Source: Spirochaetaceae bacterium (GTDB taxonomy: Bacteria; Spirochaetota; Spirochaetia; DSM-27196; SKKC01). From it: a stretch of DNA of 11,306 bases. The translations under genes were made by a program, and so were the position numbers. Under the pieces are notes generated by a model. It was not told the DNA's origin, searched no databases, and saw only the letters and a program-made list of their open reading frames with translations. Where the stretch lies: contig PUOG01000139.1 of NCBI GenBank assembly GCA_003552745.1, forward strand, positions 1 to 11,306, given 5' to 3'. This document shows positions 1-7,214 of the stretch, piece after piece; the stretch's first letter is position 1; each line of letters starts with the position of its first letter.

Positions 1-514
1 ATTGCCGCGCGACACTATACGCTTGCATGAGCTCCTGGGCGCTCCACTCGGAGGTGCCCCAGTAGAGCACCTTGCCCTGACGGATGAGCTCGGTCATCGC
101 GAAGACCGTCTCCTCGATCGGAACCTCCGGATCGGGTCGATGACAGAAGTAGAGGTCGAGATAGTCGACCTTTAGCCGTTCCATCGCCTGGTGACATGCC
201 TCGAAGACATGCTTGCGGCTGAGCCCGCGCTGGGTCGGCTTCGGGTCGGGTACCGCTCCGCCGAAAACCTTGCTCGATACGATGTAGGAGTCGCGGCGCC
301 AGCCCGAATCGGCAAGCACCTTCCCCATGATCTTCTCCGACTCACCTTTTGCGTAGACTTCGGCATTGTCGAAGAAGTTCACGCCGGCGTCGTACGCTGC
401 GTGCATGCACTCCTTCGCATTGTCGACCTGCAGCTGCGCCGAGAACGTTACCCACGAGCCGAACGACAGTTCACTAACTTTGAGGCCAGAGCCTCCGAGT
501 CTGTTGTATTCCAT
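1..514 (-). CDS. Aldo/keto reductase, Kv-beta-like (partial, C-terminus beyond window)
   Basis: NADPH-dependent oxidoreductase of the aldo/keto reductase superfamily, probably cytosolic; the substrate cannot be read from sequence. Only the first 171 codons are present because the frame runs off the left edge. My translation begins MEYNRLGGSGLKVSEL and contains the four expected catalytic residues: Asp49 and Tyr54 (FFDNAEVY), Lys82 (VSSK) and His125 (DLYFCH). The stretches RGLSRKHVFEAC, VDYLDLYFCHRPDP and GKVLYWGTSEWSA are typical of the branch that includes voltage-gated K+ channel beta subunits and YghZ-like enzymes. The ATG at 514 is the first Met of the conserved N-terminus. No Shine-Dalgarno sequence precedes it; a TATCCT hexamer lies 7 nt upstream. 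It is 91 nt downstream of the encapsulin gene on the same strand and may be a separate transcript. Family assignment is firm; physiological role unknown. Confidence 0.9.
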   Translation of the reverse strand, partial: MEYNRLGGSGLKVSELSFGSWVTFSAQLQVDNAKECMHAAYDAGVNFFDNAEVYAKGESEKIMGKVLADSGWRRDSYIVSSKVFGGAVPDPKPTQRGLSRKHVFEACHQAMERLKVDYLDLYFCHRPDPEVPIEETVFAMTELIRQGKVLYWGTSEWSAQELMQAYSVARQ

Positions 515-521
515 GCAATAA

Positions 522-551
522 AGGATAAGGCTGAGTTCGGGGGATGTTCAA
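522..551 (-). promoter_or_regulatory. Weak sigma70-like promoter, possibly leaderless, for the left aldo/keto reductase
   Basis: On the minus strand TTGAAC (546-551) is followed after 18 nt by TATCCT (522-527), and then by 7 nt and the ATG at 514. Each hexamer matches consensus at about 4 of 6 positions. If used, transcription would begin at or next to the start codon, which would explain the missing ribosome-binding site. This is inference from weak matches. Confidence 0.3.
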
Positions 552-554
552 GGG

Positions 555-586
555 TGCCCGACCGGCAGAGTGCCCAACCGGCAGCT
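555..586. repeat. 16-bp imperfect tandem direct repeat
   Basis: Two adjacent 16-bp units, 555-570 and 571-586, share TGCCC, one variable base, then ACCGGCAG, and match at about 13 of 16 positions. The second unit supplies the left arm of the hairpin at 579-598. Function unknown; it may be a small slippage duplication in the gap between encapsulin and the aldo/keto reductase gene. Confidence 0.5.
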
Positions 587-598
587 CTCCGGCTGCCG
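579..598 (-). terminator. GC hairpin after the encapsulin gene, possible terminator
   Basis: A perfect 7-bp inverted repeat, CGGCAGC and GCTGCCG with a 6-nt loop, begins 8 nt past the encapsulin stop codon. No T-run follows on the minus strand, so it is not a canonical intrinsic terminator. It could be a 3'-end stabilising hairpin or a Rho-assisted stop separating the encapsulin operon from the aldo/keto reductase gene. Confidence 0.4.
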
Positions 599-605
599 CG
601 GCACT

Positions 606-1403
606 TCAAGAGCTTAGCTTGATCGCCGCCGAGCCGTCGAGCACGCGGAATGTCAGTGACTCGGTCATGAAGAGCTCGACGGTCTCGTCGGTCCGCCGCT
701 GATATCCAATCGCGGCGTCCTGGCCGAGCACGAGCTCGAGGTCGCCTCCGCGCAGTGATATGACGAACGGCGACAGCGTATGGGCGCTCAGGAGGATCGG
801 GCCATTCAGCAGGTAACGAAGGTGTTCCTCCAGCGGTCTGCCGTGAACATAGCTGTAGATCGTTGTCCACATCGTCGGATCGAGCACGAGCGCATACGGC
901 CCGTCGACAGCGGACGCTTTCAGCCGGCTGACGGCCTCGGCGACTCCGCCCAGGAAGGGCTCCGGGTCCGACTTGCAGCGCACCGGTTCGTGATCGAGCG
1001 CATCGAAGAGCGCGGGAACACCGGCCTCTGCAGCTCCGGCGTAGAGCAATCCTTCTTCGAAGCCGGCGAAGCTCACGGCCGCCTTCTCCAGAGGCTCGAG
1101 ATCGACGTCTCGCGCACCTCGGGAGGCATTGTCGAGCTCCCAGATGTTCAACTCGAACGGAATCCGCACCTCAACGAGCGGTCGCGTTTCGCGAAGACCG
1201 AAGTGTTCGATACCGAACCGTTTGCCGTCCTCGAGCTTCATTCTCCCGGTGGAGACCGCGGCGAAGTCGGGTCCATGTGGACCGGAAACGTCGGCAAACC
1301 TGCGTGCGGTAAGAAGATTCCGAAGCATACGTCCAGCCTGTTCGTCGATTTCCGCCCATGCATCGTCGGTCAGCGGTGCCAGTTCGCGTTTGAGCAGATT
1401 CAT
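606..1403 (-). CDS. Family 1 encapsulin shell protein (HK97 fold, linocin-M18-like)
   Basis: Self-assembling shell protein of an encapsulin nanocompartment in the cytosol. The 265-residue length matches small encapsulins that build 60-subunit T=1 cages. The N-terminus MNLLKRELAPLTDDAW is the characteristic encapsulin opening that lies on the inner face and receives cargo peptides. VEVRIPFELNIWELDNASRG (77-96) matches the E-loop region, and Trp88 sits where Thermotoga maritima encapsulin has a flavin-contacting Trp; flavin binding here is inference. Further family stretches are ALFDAL, DGPYALVLDPTMWTTIY and GPILLSAHT. The ATG at 1403 is preceded by AGGAG at 7 nt and overlaps the ferritin-like cargo stop codon (ATGA at 1400-1403), so translation is probably coupled. 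The frame stays open to 1574, but that extension overlaps the cargo gene and is non-homologous, so I rejected it. No other phage-like gene is nearby, so a capsid origin in a resident prophage is unlikely. Confidence 0.95.
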   Translation of the reverse strand: MNLLKRELAPLTDDAWAEIDEQAGRMLRNLLTARRFADVSGPHGPDFAAVSTGRMKLEDGKRFGIEHFGLRETRPLVEVRIPFELNIWELDNASRGARDVDLEPLEKAAVSFAGFEEGLLYAGAAEAGVPALFDALDHEPVRCKSDPEPFLGGVAEAVSRLKASAVDGPYALVLDPTMWTTIYSYVHGRPLEEHLRYLLNGPILLSAHTLSPFVISLRGGDLELVLGQDAAIGYQRRTDETVELFMTESLTFRVLDGSAAIKLSS

Positions 1404-1801
1404 CCGTTTTCTCCTTTCAGGCTTCCAATTCCGAGACCACGGGCGGCACTCCGTGACGATGCACCAGTCTCCGTGGTTCCCGTTGCGTTTCCATACGTTC
1501 TGCCCATCGCCTCGTCCTCGAGCTCGGTCAACTCGCCTTCCGTGAACAGGTAGGTACGCAACGCATCGTCCCACCCCGGCATCGTACGCCGCAGGTGCTC
1601 GAGTGCCATTGCGGCGTGCTCCATCTCCTCTTCCTGATTGTGGCGGAGAAGCCGCTTTACCTGCTCGTCGCCTGCCAGTTCGATGCGCTGATTATACCAA
1701 TCGATCGCTTCGATCTCCTCCTTGAGACTCACGAGAACGCGGGTAAGATCTCGTGTCCGGCCCGACAACTCATCGGCAGGCTCATGATACTGGTCGCCCA
1801 T
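1400..1801 (-). CDS. Encapsulated ferritin-like protein (EncFtn), encapsulin cargo ferroxidase
   Basis: Short two-helix ferritin that oxidises Fe(II) and feeds iron oxide into the encapsulin cage; EncFtn proteins form ring-like multimers with the active site at subunit interfaces. The 133-residue protein carries the family motifs KEEIEAIDWYNQR (27-39) and HNQEEEMEHAAM (54-65), followed by LRTYLFTEG (81-89). By comparison with Rhodospirillum rubrum EncFtn as I remember it, Glu29, Glu59 and His62 are the iron ligands, and Trp35 is the conserved aromatic at the site. After a Gly/Ser/Thr-rich linker (about 103-120) it ends in the cargo tag GLGIGSLKG (122-130). The start at 1801 is set by AGGAGG 5-6 nt upstream; the in-frame extension to 1918 does not resemble the family. 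It is the first gene of the operon, with the shell gene directly downstream. I found no convincing Fur-like site or promoter in front of it. Confidence 0.95.
   Translation of the reverse strand: MGDQYHEPADELSGRTRDLTRVLVSLKEEIEAIDWYNQRIELAGDEQVKRLLRHNQEEEMEHAAMALEHLRRTMPGWDDALRTYLFTEGELTELEDEAMGRTYGNATGTTETGASSRSAARGLGIGSLKGENG
1412..1438 (-). other. Encapsulin cargo-loading peptide GLGIGSLKG
   Basis: The last residues of the ferritin-like protein, 122-130, match the well-known family 1 encapsulin targeting consensus (small/hydrophobic-G-[ILV]-GSL-[KR]-G). In characterised systems this peptide docks in a pocket on the inner shell surface and is enough for packaging. It follows a flexible Ser/Thr/Gly-rich linker, as expected. 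Confidence 0.93.
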
Positions 1802-1959
1802 TCGATACCTCCTGAACATGACATGGTAACGCAGCTTCGCCCTTTTGTGCACTCGTACACCGGAGCCGACGGAAACGTACGCCGACGGTCTGCCGGCGCT
1901 GTTCAGGAGACTCGACATCTGAGTCGGGACGTGAGATCGTACGTGCCGGAGGAATCTTC
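1802..1959. promoter_or_regulatory. Divergent intergenic region between the encapsulin operon and the GH3 gene
   Basis: This 158-nt gap must contain promoters for both directions. It holds a ribosome-binding site for each side: CCTCCT at 1808-1813, read on minus as AGGAGG, and GGAGG 7 nt before the plus-strand ATG at 1960. I see a small inverted repeat, GACTC (1909-1913) and GAGTC (1921-1925), and an imperfect dyad at 1847-1860. Neither strand shows a good -35/-10 pair, so start sites cannot be placed. Confidence 0.5.
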
Positions 1960-4119
1960 ATGACCGCAAACGACCTGAGACTTCATGACGCACTTCAACG
2001 CGCCGGATTAGTCCCGTTTCATCCGCCTGTCGACCGAACGACTGCCGCCGGATGGGCGGAGCAGTTGCTCGAACAGATGAGCGACGACGAGCAGTTCGAT
2101 CTCGTTGTCGGCGACGGCTTCGTGATCCGCGCAAACGACCGGCTCGGCATTCCGCCCATCAAGCTCTTCGACGCGAGTCAGGGAGTGCATCTGCGCGAGA
2201 GCGTCCAGTCCGGTAAGCTGAACAAGACGGTCGCGTACCCGTGCATGGTGAGCCTCGCGGCGACATGGAACCGGTCGCTGGTCGGCTCCTATGCGCGCAG
2301 CATCGGGGAGGAGTGCCGCGCCGGCGGAATCCACGTGCTTCTCGGCCCCGGGGTGAACATCTACCGCATCGCACAGAATGGGCGCAACTTCGAGTACACC
2401 GGTGAGGATCCCTTTCTCGCCTCCGAGATCGTGCGCATATACGTTACCGGGTTGCAGCAAACCGGGACAATGGCGACGGTCAAGCATTTTATCGTGAACA
2501 ATACCGACTGGTGCCGAAAACTCAGCAACTCTATCGTGGGCTGCCGCGCCCTCGAGGAGATCTACCTGCCGGCGTTTCATTCGGCGGTACACGCTGGAAC
2601 GATGGCGGTCATGACCAGCTATAACCAGCTCAACGGCGAGTACTGCGGAGAGAGCGAGACCGTGATCAACGGACTGCTGCGCGAACACCTCGGATTCGAC
2701 GGGCTGGTCATGACCGACTGGACGTCGGTAACCGACGGCGAACTGGTGGCATCTTCCGGGCAGGACCTCGAGATGCCGGTGGGTGAGGCGTTACAGGCGA
2801 AGCGGAAGCAGCTGCTGGGCGATCCGCGCATTCGACGCATGGCCGGCAGCGTCCTCTCCGCCTGCGCATCGATGGGTTTTCTCAACGGTGCACGCTGGGA
2901 GCTGCCGGAACAACTGGAGCGCTTCCCGGAACACGAGGCTGTCGCCTATCAGACCGCGAGCGAAGGGATCGTACTCCTGAAGAACGACGGAGTACTGCCG
3001 GCACACGTACATGACGGCGATACGGTGGTCGTTACCGGTAACTGGGCGGTTCGAACGCCGGTTAGCGGTAAGGGATCCGGATATGTGGTCGGATTCAATC
3101 AACAATCGTTCCTCGAGGCGATAAACAGCGTTGCCGAAGGGGCGAACGTTATCTACCGGGCGGAGCCAACGGATGAAGAACTCGAGAAGGCCGCGCTCGT
3201 GTTCGTCTTCACCGGCTTCGAATTCGAAGGTGAGGGCGCCGATCGTGACTTCTCGCTGCCCGCCGATCAAAACGCTCTGATCTCTCGCGCGGGATCGCTG
3301 AATGAGCAAACGGTCGTTTCCCTGGTGTCCGGGGGCGGTGTCGCCATGCCGTGGCACGACTCGACCGGAGCAATTCTCTATACCTTCTTCGGTGGACAAC
3401 AAGGGGCGATCGCCGCCGCGGATGTGCTCTTCGGTCAGGTCAATCCGTCGGGCAAGCTGCCGTTCACGATCGAGGTCGACTTCGCCGACTCCCCCGGGGC
3501 CGGATATATTCCGAACGGCGGACGGCCCGAAGAGCGCCAGCCTGAAGGCGAGCATCCGCTCAAACCTGGTCCTTCTAATGTCGATGTGGAGTGGCCGTAC
3601 GACATCGAGTACAAGGAAGGGATTTTCGTCGGCTATCGCTGGTACGAGAAAACGAGCAAACCGGTACGGTACTGGTTCGGACACGGACTCTCGTACACAC
3701 ACTTCGAGTACGGTGCGCCGGAGGTGGAAGAGCTATCATGGCCGGGCGCGAGCGAGGCGAGCTCACCGGATGATAGTTCGAGGGGACCCGCGGCGTCGGA
3801 GGGACGAACTCCGCGCCTGTGGAGAGTCACCTTCGCCGTTCACAACACCGGCGATGTGCCGGGGGCCGAGATCGCACAGCTCTACATCGCTCCACCGTCA
3901 GGTGGAAAGATCGAGCGACCGGCGCGTGAGCTGAAAGGATACGAGAAGCTTTTCCTCGATCCGCGCGAAGAGAAGTCGGCGACGCTGTACCTCACCGAGG
4001 CCGATCTTGCCTGCTTCGACGAGAACGCCGGAGAGTGGACGGTCGAGCCGGGCGAATACACGATTTACGTCGGTGCCTCGTATTCGGACCTCCGCCATTC
4101 GGTAACGGTTACGGTGTAG
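1960..4119 (+). CDS. Glycoside hydrolase family 3, beta-glucosidase-like, cytoplasmic
   Basis: Hydrolyses terminal beta-linked sugar residues, probably from imported oligosaccharides, with retention of configuration. The 719-residue protein has no signal peptide. Order: (beta/alpha)8-like N-terminal domain (about 35-310) with EYTGEDP, substrate-contacting VKHF (174-177) and the nucleophile Asp253 in VMTDW; alpha/beta sandwich domain (about 330-580) with EGIVLLKN, the likely acid/base Glu425 in GEGADRD, and FGQVNPSGKLPFT; a linker rich in Ser/Pro/Gly (595-618); then an Fn3-like C-terminal domain with RELKGYEKLFL (656-666). Length and order match GH3 enzymes without a PA14 insert. The start at 1960 has GGAGG at 7 nt. 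A dehydrogenase gene follows 35 nt downstream and is probably co-transcribed. Exact specificity (glucosidase, xylosidase or other) cannot be told from sequence alone. Confidence 0.93.
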   Translation: MTANDLRLHDALQRAGLVPFHPPVDRTTAAGWAEQLLEQMSDDEQFDLVVGDGFVIRANDRLGIPPIKLFDASQGVHLRESVQSGKLNKTVAYPCMVSLAATWNRSLVGSYARSIGEECRAGGIHVLLGPGVNIYRIAQNGRNFEYTGEDPFLASEIVRIYVTGLQQTGTMATVKHFIVNNTDWCRKLSNSIVGCRALEEIYLPAFHSAVHAGTMAVMTSYNQLNGEYCGESETVINGLLREHLGFDGLVMTDWTSVTDGELVASSGQDLEMPVGEALQAKRKQLLGDPRIRRMAGSVLSACASMGFLNGARWELPEQLERFPEHEAVAYQTASEGIVLLKNDGVLPAHVHDGDTVVVTGNWAVRTPVSGKGSGYVVGFNQQSFLEAINSVAEGANVIYRAEPTDEELEKAALVFVFTGFEFEGEGADRDFSLPADQNALISRAGSLNEQTVVSLVSGGGVAMPWHDSTGAILYTFFGGQQGAIAAADVLFGQVNPSGKLPFTIEVDFADSPGAGYIPNGGRPEERQPEGEHPLKPGPSNVDVEWPYDIEYKEGIFVGYRWYEKTSKPVRYWFGHGLSYTHFEYGAPEVEELSWPGASEASSPDDSSRGPAASEGRTPRLWRVTFAVHNTGDVPGAEIAQLYIAPPSGGKIERPARELKGYEKLFLDPREEKSATLYLTEADLACFDENAGEWTVEPGEYTIYVGASYSDLRHSVTVTV

Positions 4120-4154
4120 GTTCGAACGACGAGTCTCGCTATGGTGGGCGTACT

Positions 4155-5207
4155 ATGAGAGCCGTTCAGCTGGTCGAGGTCGGATCACCGCTCGCCGACT
4201 GCGAAATTTCGATCCCGACCCTGGATCCGGACGAGGTCCTCGTACGAGTTCGCGCTGCCGGAATCTGTCGATCGGACCTGCACTACCGCGACGGAGCTTC
4301 ACCGGTCGGTGCTTTACCGCTTACCCCCGGTCACGAGGTCGCCGGAGAAGTCGTTGACACCGCTCAGACACCGAATGAGTCCGCGCAGACGCCTGCTCCG
4401 GGCACGCGCGTCTGTCTGCACTACCTCTGCACCTGTGGCAGATGTGCATACTGTAGTTCCGGGCGTGAGCAGTTCTGCCCACATGGACAGATGATCGGCA
4501 AACACCGTGCCGGCGGCTATGCCGAGTTCATAGCGATCCCCGCTCGCAACGCCGTACCGATCCCGGATTCGATCAGCTTCGAACACGCGGCGATCATGAT
4601 GTGCTCGACCTCGACGGCCGTCCACGCACTGCGCAAAGCTCGTCTCACCGCGGGGGAAACGGTTGCCGTAATAGGAGCAGGGGGACTCGGTATGTCGGCG
4701 GTGCAGCTTGCACTCGAGATGGGGGCTACGGCTGTGTACGCGCTCGACATCGATCGCAGTCGCCTCGACATCGCGGCCGGCTACGGCGCGATTCCGGTCC
4801 TCCTACCGAGCGATGTCTCGCCTCCGGAAGCAGCGCGGCTCCTGCTCGATGCCGGCGGCGGAGACGGCGTCGACGTCGCCGTCGAGCTTGTCGGGCTACC
4901 GAGCACGATCGCCACAGCGATCGGTGTGCTACGGCCGTGCGGGCGCGCGGCGATCGCGGGAATCGGGGATGAACCGACATCGATTCACATCTATCGTGAG
5001 ATCATTGGATCAGAACGAGAAATAATCGGCGTAAGCGACCACACATTAGGCGATATCGAATACATACTCGCGATCGCCGAGCAGGGACGGATTCGATTCG
5101 ACAACGTGGTGACCGGAATTGTTCCGCTCGACGCCGGACGGATCAATGCCCGGCTCGACGAGATGGCGGAGTTCGGCGGCGGAATCCGCCTCGTGATAAC
5201 ACCGTAG
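4155..5207 (+). CDS. Zinc-dependent medium-chain alcohol/polyol dehydrogenase
   Basis: Cytosolic NAD(P)-dependent dehydrogenase of the MDR superfamily, oxidising an alcohol or sugar alcohol or reducing the corresponding carbonyl. The 350-residue protein has catalytic zinc ligands Cys38, His60, Glu61 and probably Cys150; a structural zinc lobe with Cys94, Cys97, Cys100 and Cys108; and the Rossmann motif GAGGLG (174-179). Asp198 at the end of the second Rossmann strand (ALDID) favours NAD(H) over NADP(H). The start at 4155 begins the conserved MRAVQL domain; the frame is open from 4035, but that part overlaps the GH3 gene. The ribosome-binding site is only a weak GGTGGG. With the GH3 gene 35 nt upstream, the pair may release and then oxidise a sugar moiety; this is inference. 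The gene ends in a convergent junction with rnfC. Confidence 0.93.
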   Translation: MRAVQLVEVGSPLADCEISIPTLDPDEVLVRVRAAGICRSDLHYRDGASPVGALPLTPGHEVAGEVVDTAQTPNESAQTPAPGTRVCLHYLCTCGRCAYCSSGREQFCPHGQMIGKHRAGGYAEFIAIPARNAVPIPDSISFEHAAIMMCSTSTAVHALRKARLTAGETVAVIGAGGLGMSAVQLALEMGATAVYALDIDRSRLDIAAGYGAIPVLLPSDVSPPEAARLLLDAGGGDGVDVAVELVGLPSTIATAIGVLRPCGRAAIAGIGDEPTSIHIYREIIGSEREIIGVSDHTLGDIEYILAIAEQGRIRFDNVVTGIVPLDAGRINARLDEMAEFGGGIRLVITP

Positions 5208-5210
5208 CGT

Positions 5211-5228
5211 CCCGGCCGGGCGGCCGGG
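5211..5228. terminator. Perfect GC hairpin between convergent genes
   Basis: CCCGGCCG, two Gs, then CGGCCGGG form a perfect 8-bp inverted repeat (realistically 7 bp with a 4-nt loop) filling half of the 35-nt gap between the dehydrogenase stop (5207) and the rnfC stop (5243). Being symmetrical, it could act on transcripts from both directions. No T-run follows on either side, so it is either a non-canonical terminator or an mRNA 3'-end barrier. Confidence 0.55.
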
Positions 5229-5242
5229 CGCCGACGGTAGTC

Positions 5243-6634
5243 TCAGCTCGCCGCCTTCTGCTTGGCGGCCGCCTCGCGTTCCTTTTGAGCCTTCCTGCGA
5301 GCGCGGATGATCTTCTTCACCTCGGGCTTCGCTCGAAGAATCATCTGTGTGACCGGCCGGCGGGACGGGCAGACATAGCTGCAGATTCCGCACTCGGCGC
5401 ACTGATCGAGCCGCCAGTTCACGGCCGACTCGAAGTCACCTGCCTCCACGAAGACACTCAGCGCCCCGGGGTTCAGATAGACGGGACAGTGGTCGGAGCA
5501 CTTCCCGCACCGGATACACGGAGATATTTCGCCCGATTCGACGAACTCCGGAGGGAGCACGAGTATGCCGGTCGTCTTCTTGATGATCGGTACATCGAGG
5601 GACTTCTGCGAGGCACCTGTCATCGGTCCGCCCATGATCACCTTATAGCCGTCAAGCGACTCGGTATCGACACCGCAATGACTCAGGATGTGACCGATCG
5701 GGGTACCGACTTTCACCATGTAGTTTCCGGCTTTCGGGACGGTACCGGGGCCGCTTACCGTGATGACACGTTCGAAACACCCTTTCCCGTACACGACCGC
5801 GTTGTACGTTGTGATCGCCGTACCGACGTTCTTGACGATACAACCGACCTCTGAGCTGCGCGCGCCCTCGGGCGGTGTCCTGCCGGTAACCGACTTGATG
5901 ATGTTCTTCTTATACCCCTGCGGATACTTCGCTTCGAGAGCTACGACCTCGATATCGCGACGGTTCTCGACCTTCGTCGCGAGCAGTTCGATCGCATCTT
6001 CCTTGTTCGTCTCGATGCCGATGTACGTCTTTTTCGCACCGATCACCCGCATGAGGATCTCCGCGCCGCCGATCAGCTCATCGGCCCACTCCACCATCTG
6101 GCGCTGATCGCAGGTGAGAAACGGCTCACACTCCGCCCCGTTGAGGATCAACGTTTCGACCGGTTCATCGAGGTTGATGTTGATGTACGTCGGACAGGCA
6201 CCACCTCCCATGCCGACGCCACCTCCGTGACGAATCGCATCCTTCAGCGCTTCCACGTCCAACTCGTGCGGATCGCGCGGATGCGCCGGCAGTTCGAACT
6301 CCGAGTTCTCTTTGTCGACCTCGATTACGACGCTGTTGATTTCCTGACCGCTGTCGGTCATTCGAGGCTCGATCGCGGTCACCTTCCCGGCGACGCTCGA
6401 GTGGATCGGCGCCATCCAGTACTCCTCGAGCGAGCCGATCAACTGGCCGGGCTTCACTTTGTCACCGACCTTAACGATCGGCTCGCACGGCTCGCCGAGA
6501 TGCTGAAGCAGCGGAATCACCACCTCATCCGGCAGCGGCAACATTTCCACCGGTTTCTTGTTCGTGAACTCCTTGAACTCGTTGAGGTGGTATCCGCGCC
6601 CGAGCTTGTGTATCTTCATGTCTGCAAGTTTCAT
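5243..6634 (-). CDS. rnfC: RnfC, NADH/FMN and 4Fe-4S subunit of an Rnf-like complex
   Basis: Peripheral cytoplasmic subunit which in Rnf complexes exchanges electrons with NAD(H) through FMN and two 4Fe-4S clusters. The 463-residue protein has the biotinyl-like N-terminal barrel (about 30-90), a glycine-rich loop HGGGVGMGGGACPTY (136-150), the family motif LILNGAECEP (162-171), a central SLBB-like region, and two cluster motifs: Cys373/376/379/383 (CIRCGKCSDHCP) and Cys412/415/418/422 (CAECGICSYVCP). It ends in a Lys/Arg-rich tail (about 436-460). The usual GGIHPPE-like N-terminal stretch is replaced by GRGYHLNEF, so the entry region is divergent. The start at 6634 is chosen because AGGAG lies 7 nt upstream; GTG at 6637 is in frame just before it, and an ATG at 6639 is followed at once by TGA. 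It is the last gene of the operon, 10 nt after rnfA; in many Rnf operons rnfC comes first and rnfB last. Confidence 0.93.
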   Translation of the reverse strand: MKLADMKIHKLGRGYHLNEFKEFTNKKPVEMLPLPDEVVIPLLQHLGEPCEPIVKVGDKVKPGQLIGSLEEYWMAPIHSSVAGKVTAIEPRMTDSGQEINSVVIEVDKENSEFELPAHPRDPHELDVEALKDAIRHGGGVGMGGGACPTYININLDEPVETLILNGAECEPFLTCDQRQMVEWADELIGGAEILMRVIGAKKTYIGIETNKEDAIELLATKVENRRDIEVVALEAKYPQGYKKNIIKSVTGRTPPEGARSSEVGCIVKNVGTAITTYNAVVYGKGCFERVITVSGPGTVPKAGNYMVKVGTPIGHILSHCGVDTESLDGYKVIMGGPMTGASQKSLDVPIIKKTTGILVLPPEFVESGEISPCIRCGKCSDHCPVYLNPGALSVFVEAGDFESAVNWRLDQCAECGICSYVCPSRRPVTQMILRAKPEVKKIIRARRKAQKEREAAAKQKAAS

Positions 6635-6644
6635 CACATCTCTC

Positions 6645-7214
6645 CTATATTCCCTCGAAACCGGAAAACACCAGCGCGAGTATTCCGAGCGTTATCAGCT
6701 GGATCGGTACACCGGCGAGCCATGACGCCGGCTTCAGCCACTCCAGCCGCTCGCGAATCCCCTCGACGATGAGAAGTACGACCGTGAAGCCGAGTCCGAC
6801 CCCGATCGCCTCAACCAGCGCCCCGCCGACATATTCGGCATTCGCCGCTGCGATCAGAGCCAGGCCGATCAGTCCGGTCTCGAAACCGGCTGCTCTCACT
6901 ATCGCCGGAGTTACGTACGAACACGAGAACCGGTTTCGAAGCGCAAATGTGGCTGCGATCACGGCGAGCACCACGACCCCGTACGCGAGGTAGAGCAGCG
7001 CTCCGGCCGCGATCGGATCGAGCACGATAGCATCGAGTGCACGAACGATCACGATCGCGACGGCGAGCATTATCGTCGTCAGAAGCCCAATCACAAGCGA
7101 GTTGCGCATCGAAGCGCGTGCTTCGGTGAGAAACGGCGTAAGTCCCAACAACGCCGACAGTACGACATTCTGCCAGATAATGGCGGCGATAATCACGTAC
7201 AGATAGTCACTCAT
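6645..7214 (-). CDS. rnfA: RnfA-like membrane subunit lacking the conserved cluster cysteines
   Basis: Integral membrane subunit with about six transmembrane helices, paralogous to RnfE. The C-terminal half is unmistakable RnfA: GVGLGFTVVLLIVEGIRERL (138-157), then GVPIQLITLGILALVFSGFE. The usual length (189 residues) is kept. The N-terminal half has drifted: the family motif LGLCPF reads LGLTPF, with Thr26 replacing the Cys, and the second motif TNCAVLGVAL is replaced by FETGLIGLAL with Thr113/Gly114 at the Cys position. The only cysteine in the protein is Cys98, about 11-16 residues before that site. In Rnf and Nqr structures these cysteines, with two from RnfE (NqrD), bind an iron-sulphur cluster inside the membrane. 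The start overlaps the rnfE stop (ATGA, 7211-7214), with GGGAGG upstream. It probably acts as a helical scaffold, or carries electrons by another route. Confidence 0.88.
   Translation of the reverse strand: MSDYLYVIIAAIIWQNVVLSALLGLTPFLTEARASMRNSLVIGLLTTIMLAVAIVIVRALDAIVLDPIAAGALLYLAYGVVVLAVIAATFALRNRFSCSYVTPAIVRAAGFETGLIGLALIAAANAEYVGGALVEAIGVGLGFTVVLLIVEGIRERLEWLKPASWLAGVPIQLITLGILALVFSGFEGI

Noticed and set aside
780..1553. 257-codon plus-strand frame opposite encapsulin
   Set aside because: Shadow of the encapsulin and ferritin genes, whose minus-strand products are unmistakable.
1404..1574. N-terminal extension of the encapsulin frame
   Set aside because: It overlaps the ferritin cargo gene, is Arg/Trp-rich and non-homologous; the ATG at 1403 has an SD and starts the conserved MNLLKREL.
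606..1801. Prophage capsid interpretation of the HK97-fold shell gene
   Set aside because: The upstream partner is an encapsulated ferritin with a targeting tag, the shell has encapsulin length and N-terminus, and no phage gene is nearby.
1847..1860. Imperfect dyad GTGCACTCGTACAC upstream of the ferritin gene as an iron or peroxide operator
   Set aside because: It matches its own reverse complement at about 10 of 14 positions and does not resemble Fur or PerR boxes; not distinguishable from chance.
2791..3702. 303-codon frame on the minus strand inside the GH3 gene
   Set aside because: Antisense to a complete GH3 enzyme with catalytic motifs throughout; no family resemblance and no upstream signals.
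6635..6639. ATG followed at once by TGA, overlapping the rnfC start region, as a regulatory minimal ORF
   Set aside because: The ATG is only 2 nt from AGGAG, too close for efficient use, whereas the ATG at 6634 has good spacing; chance overlap is the simplest reading.
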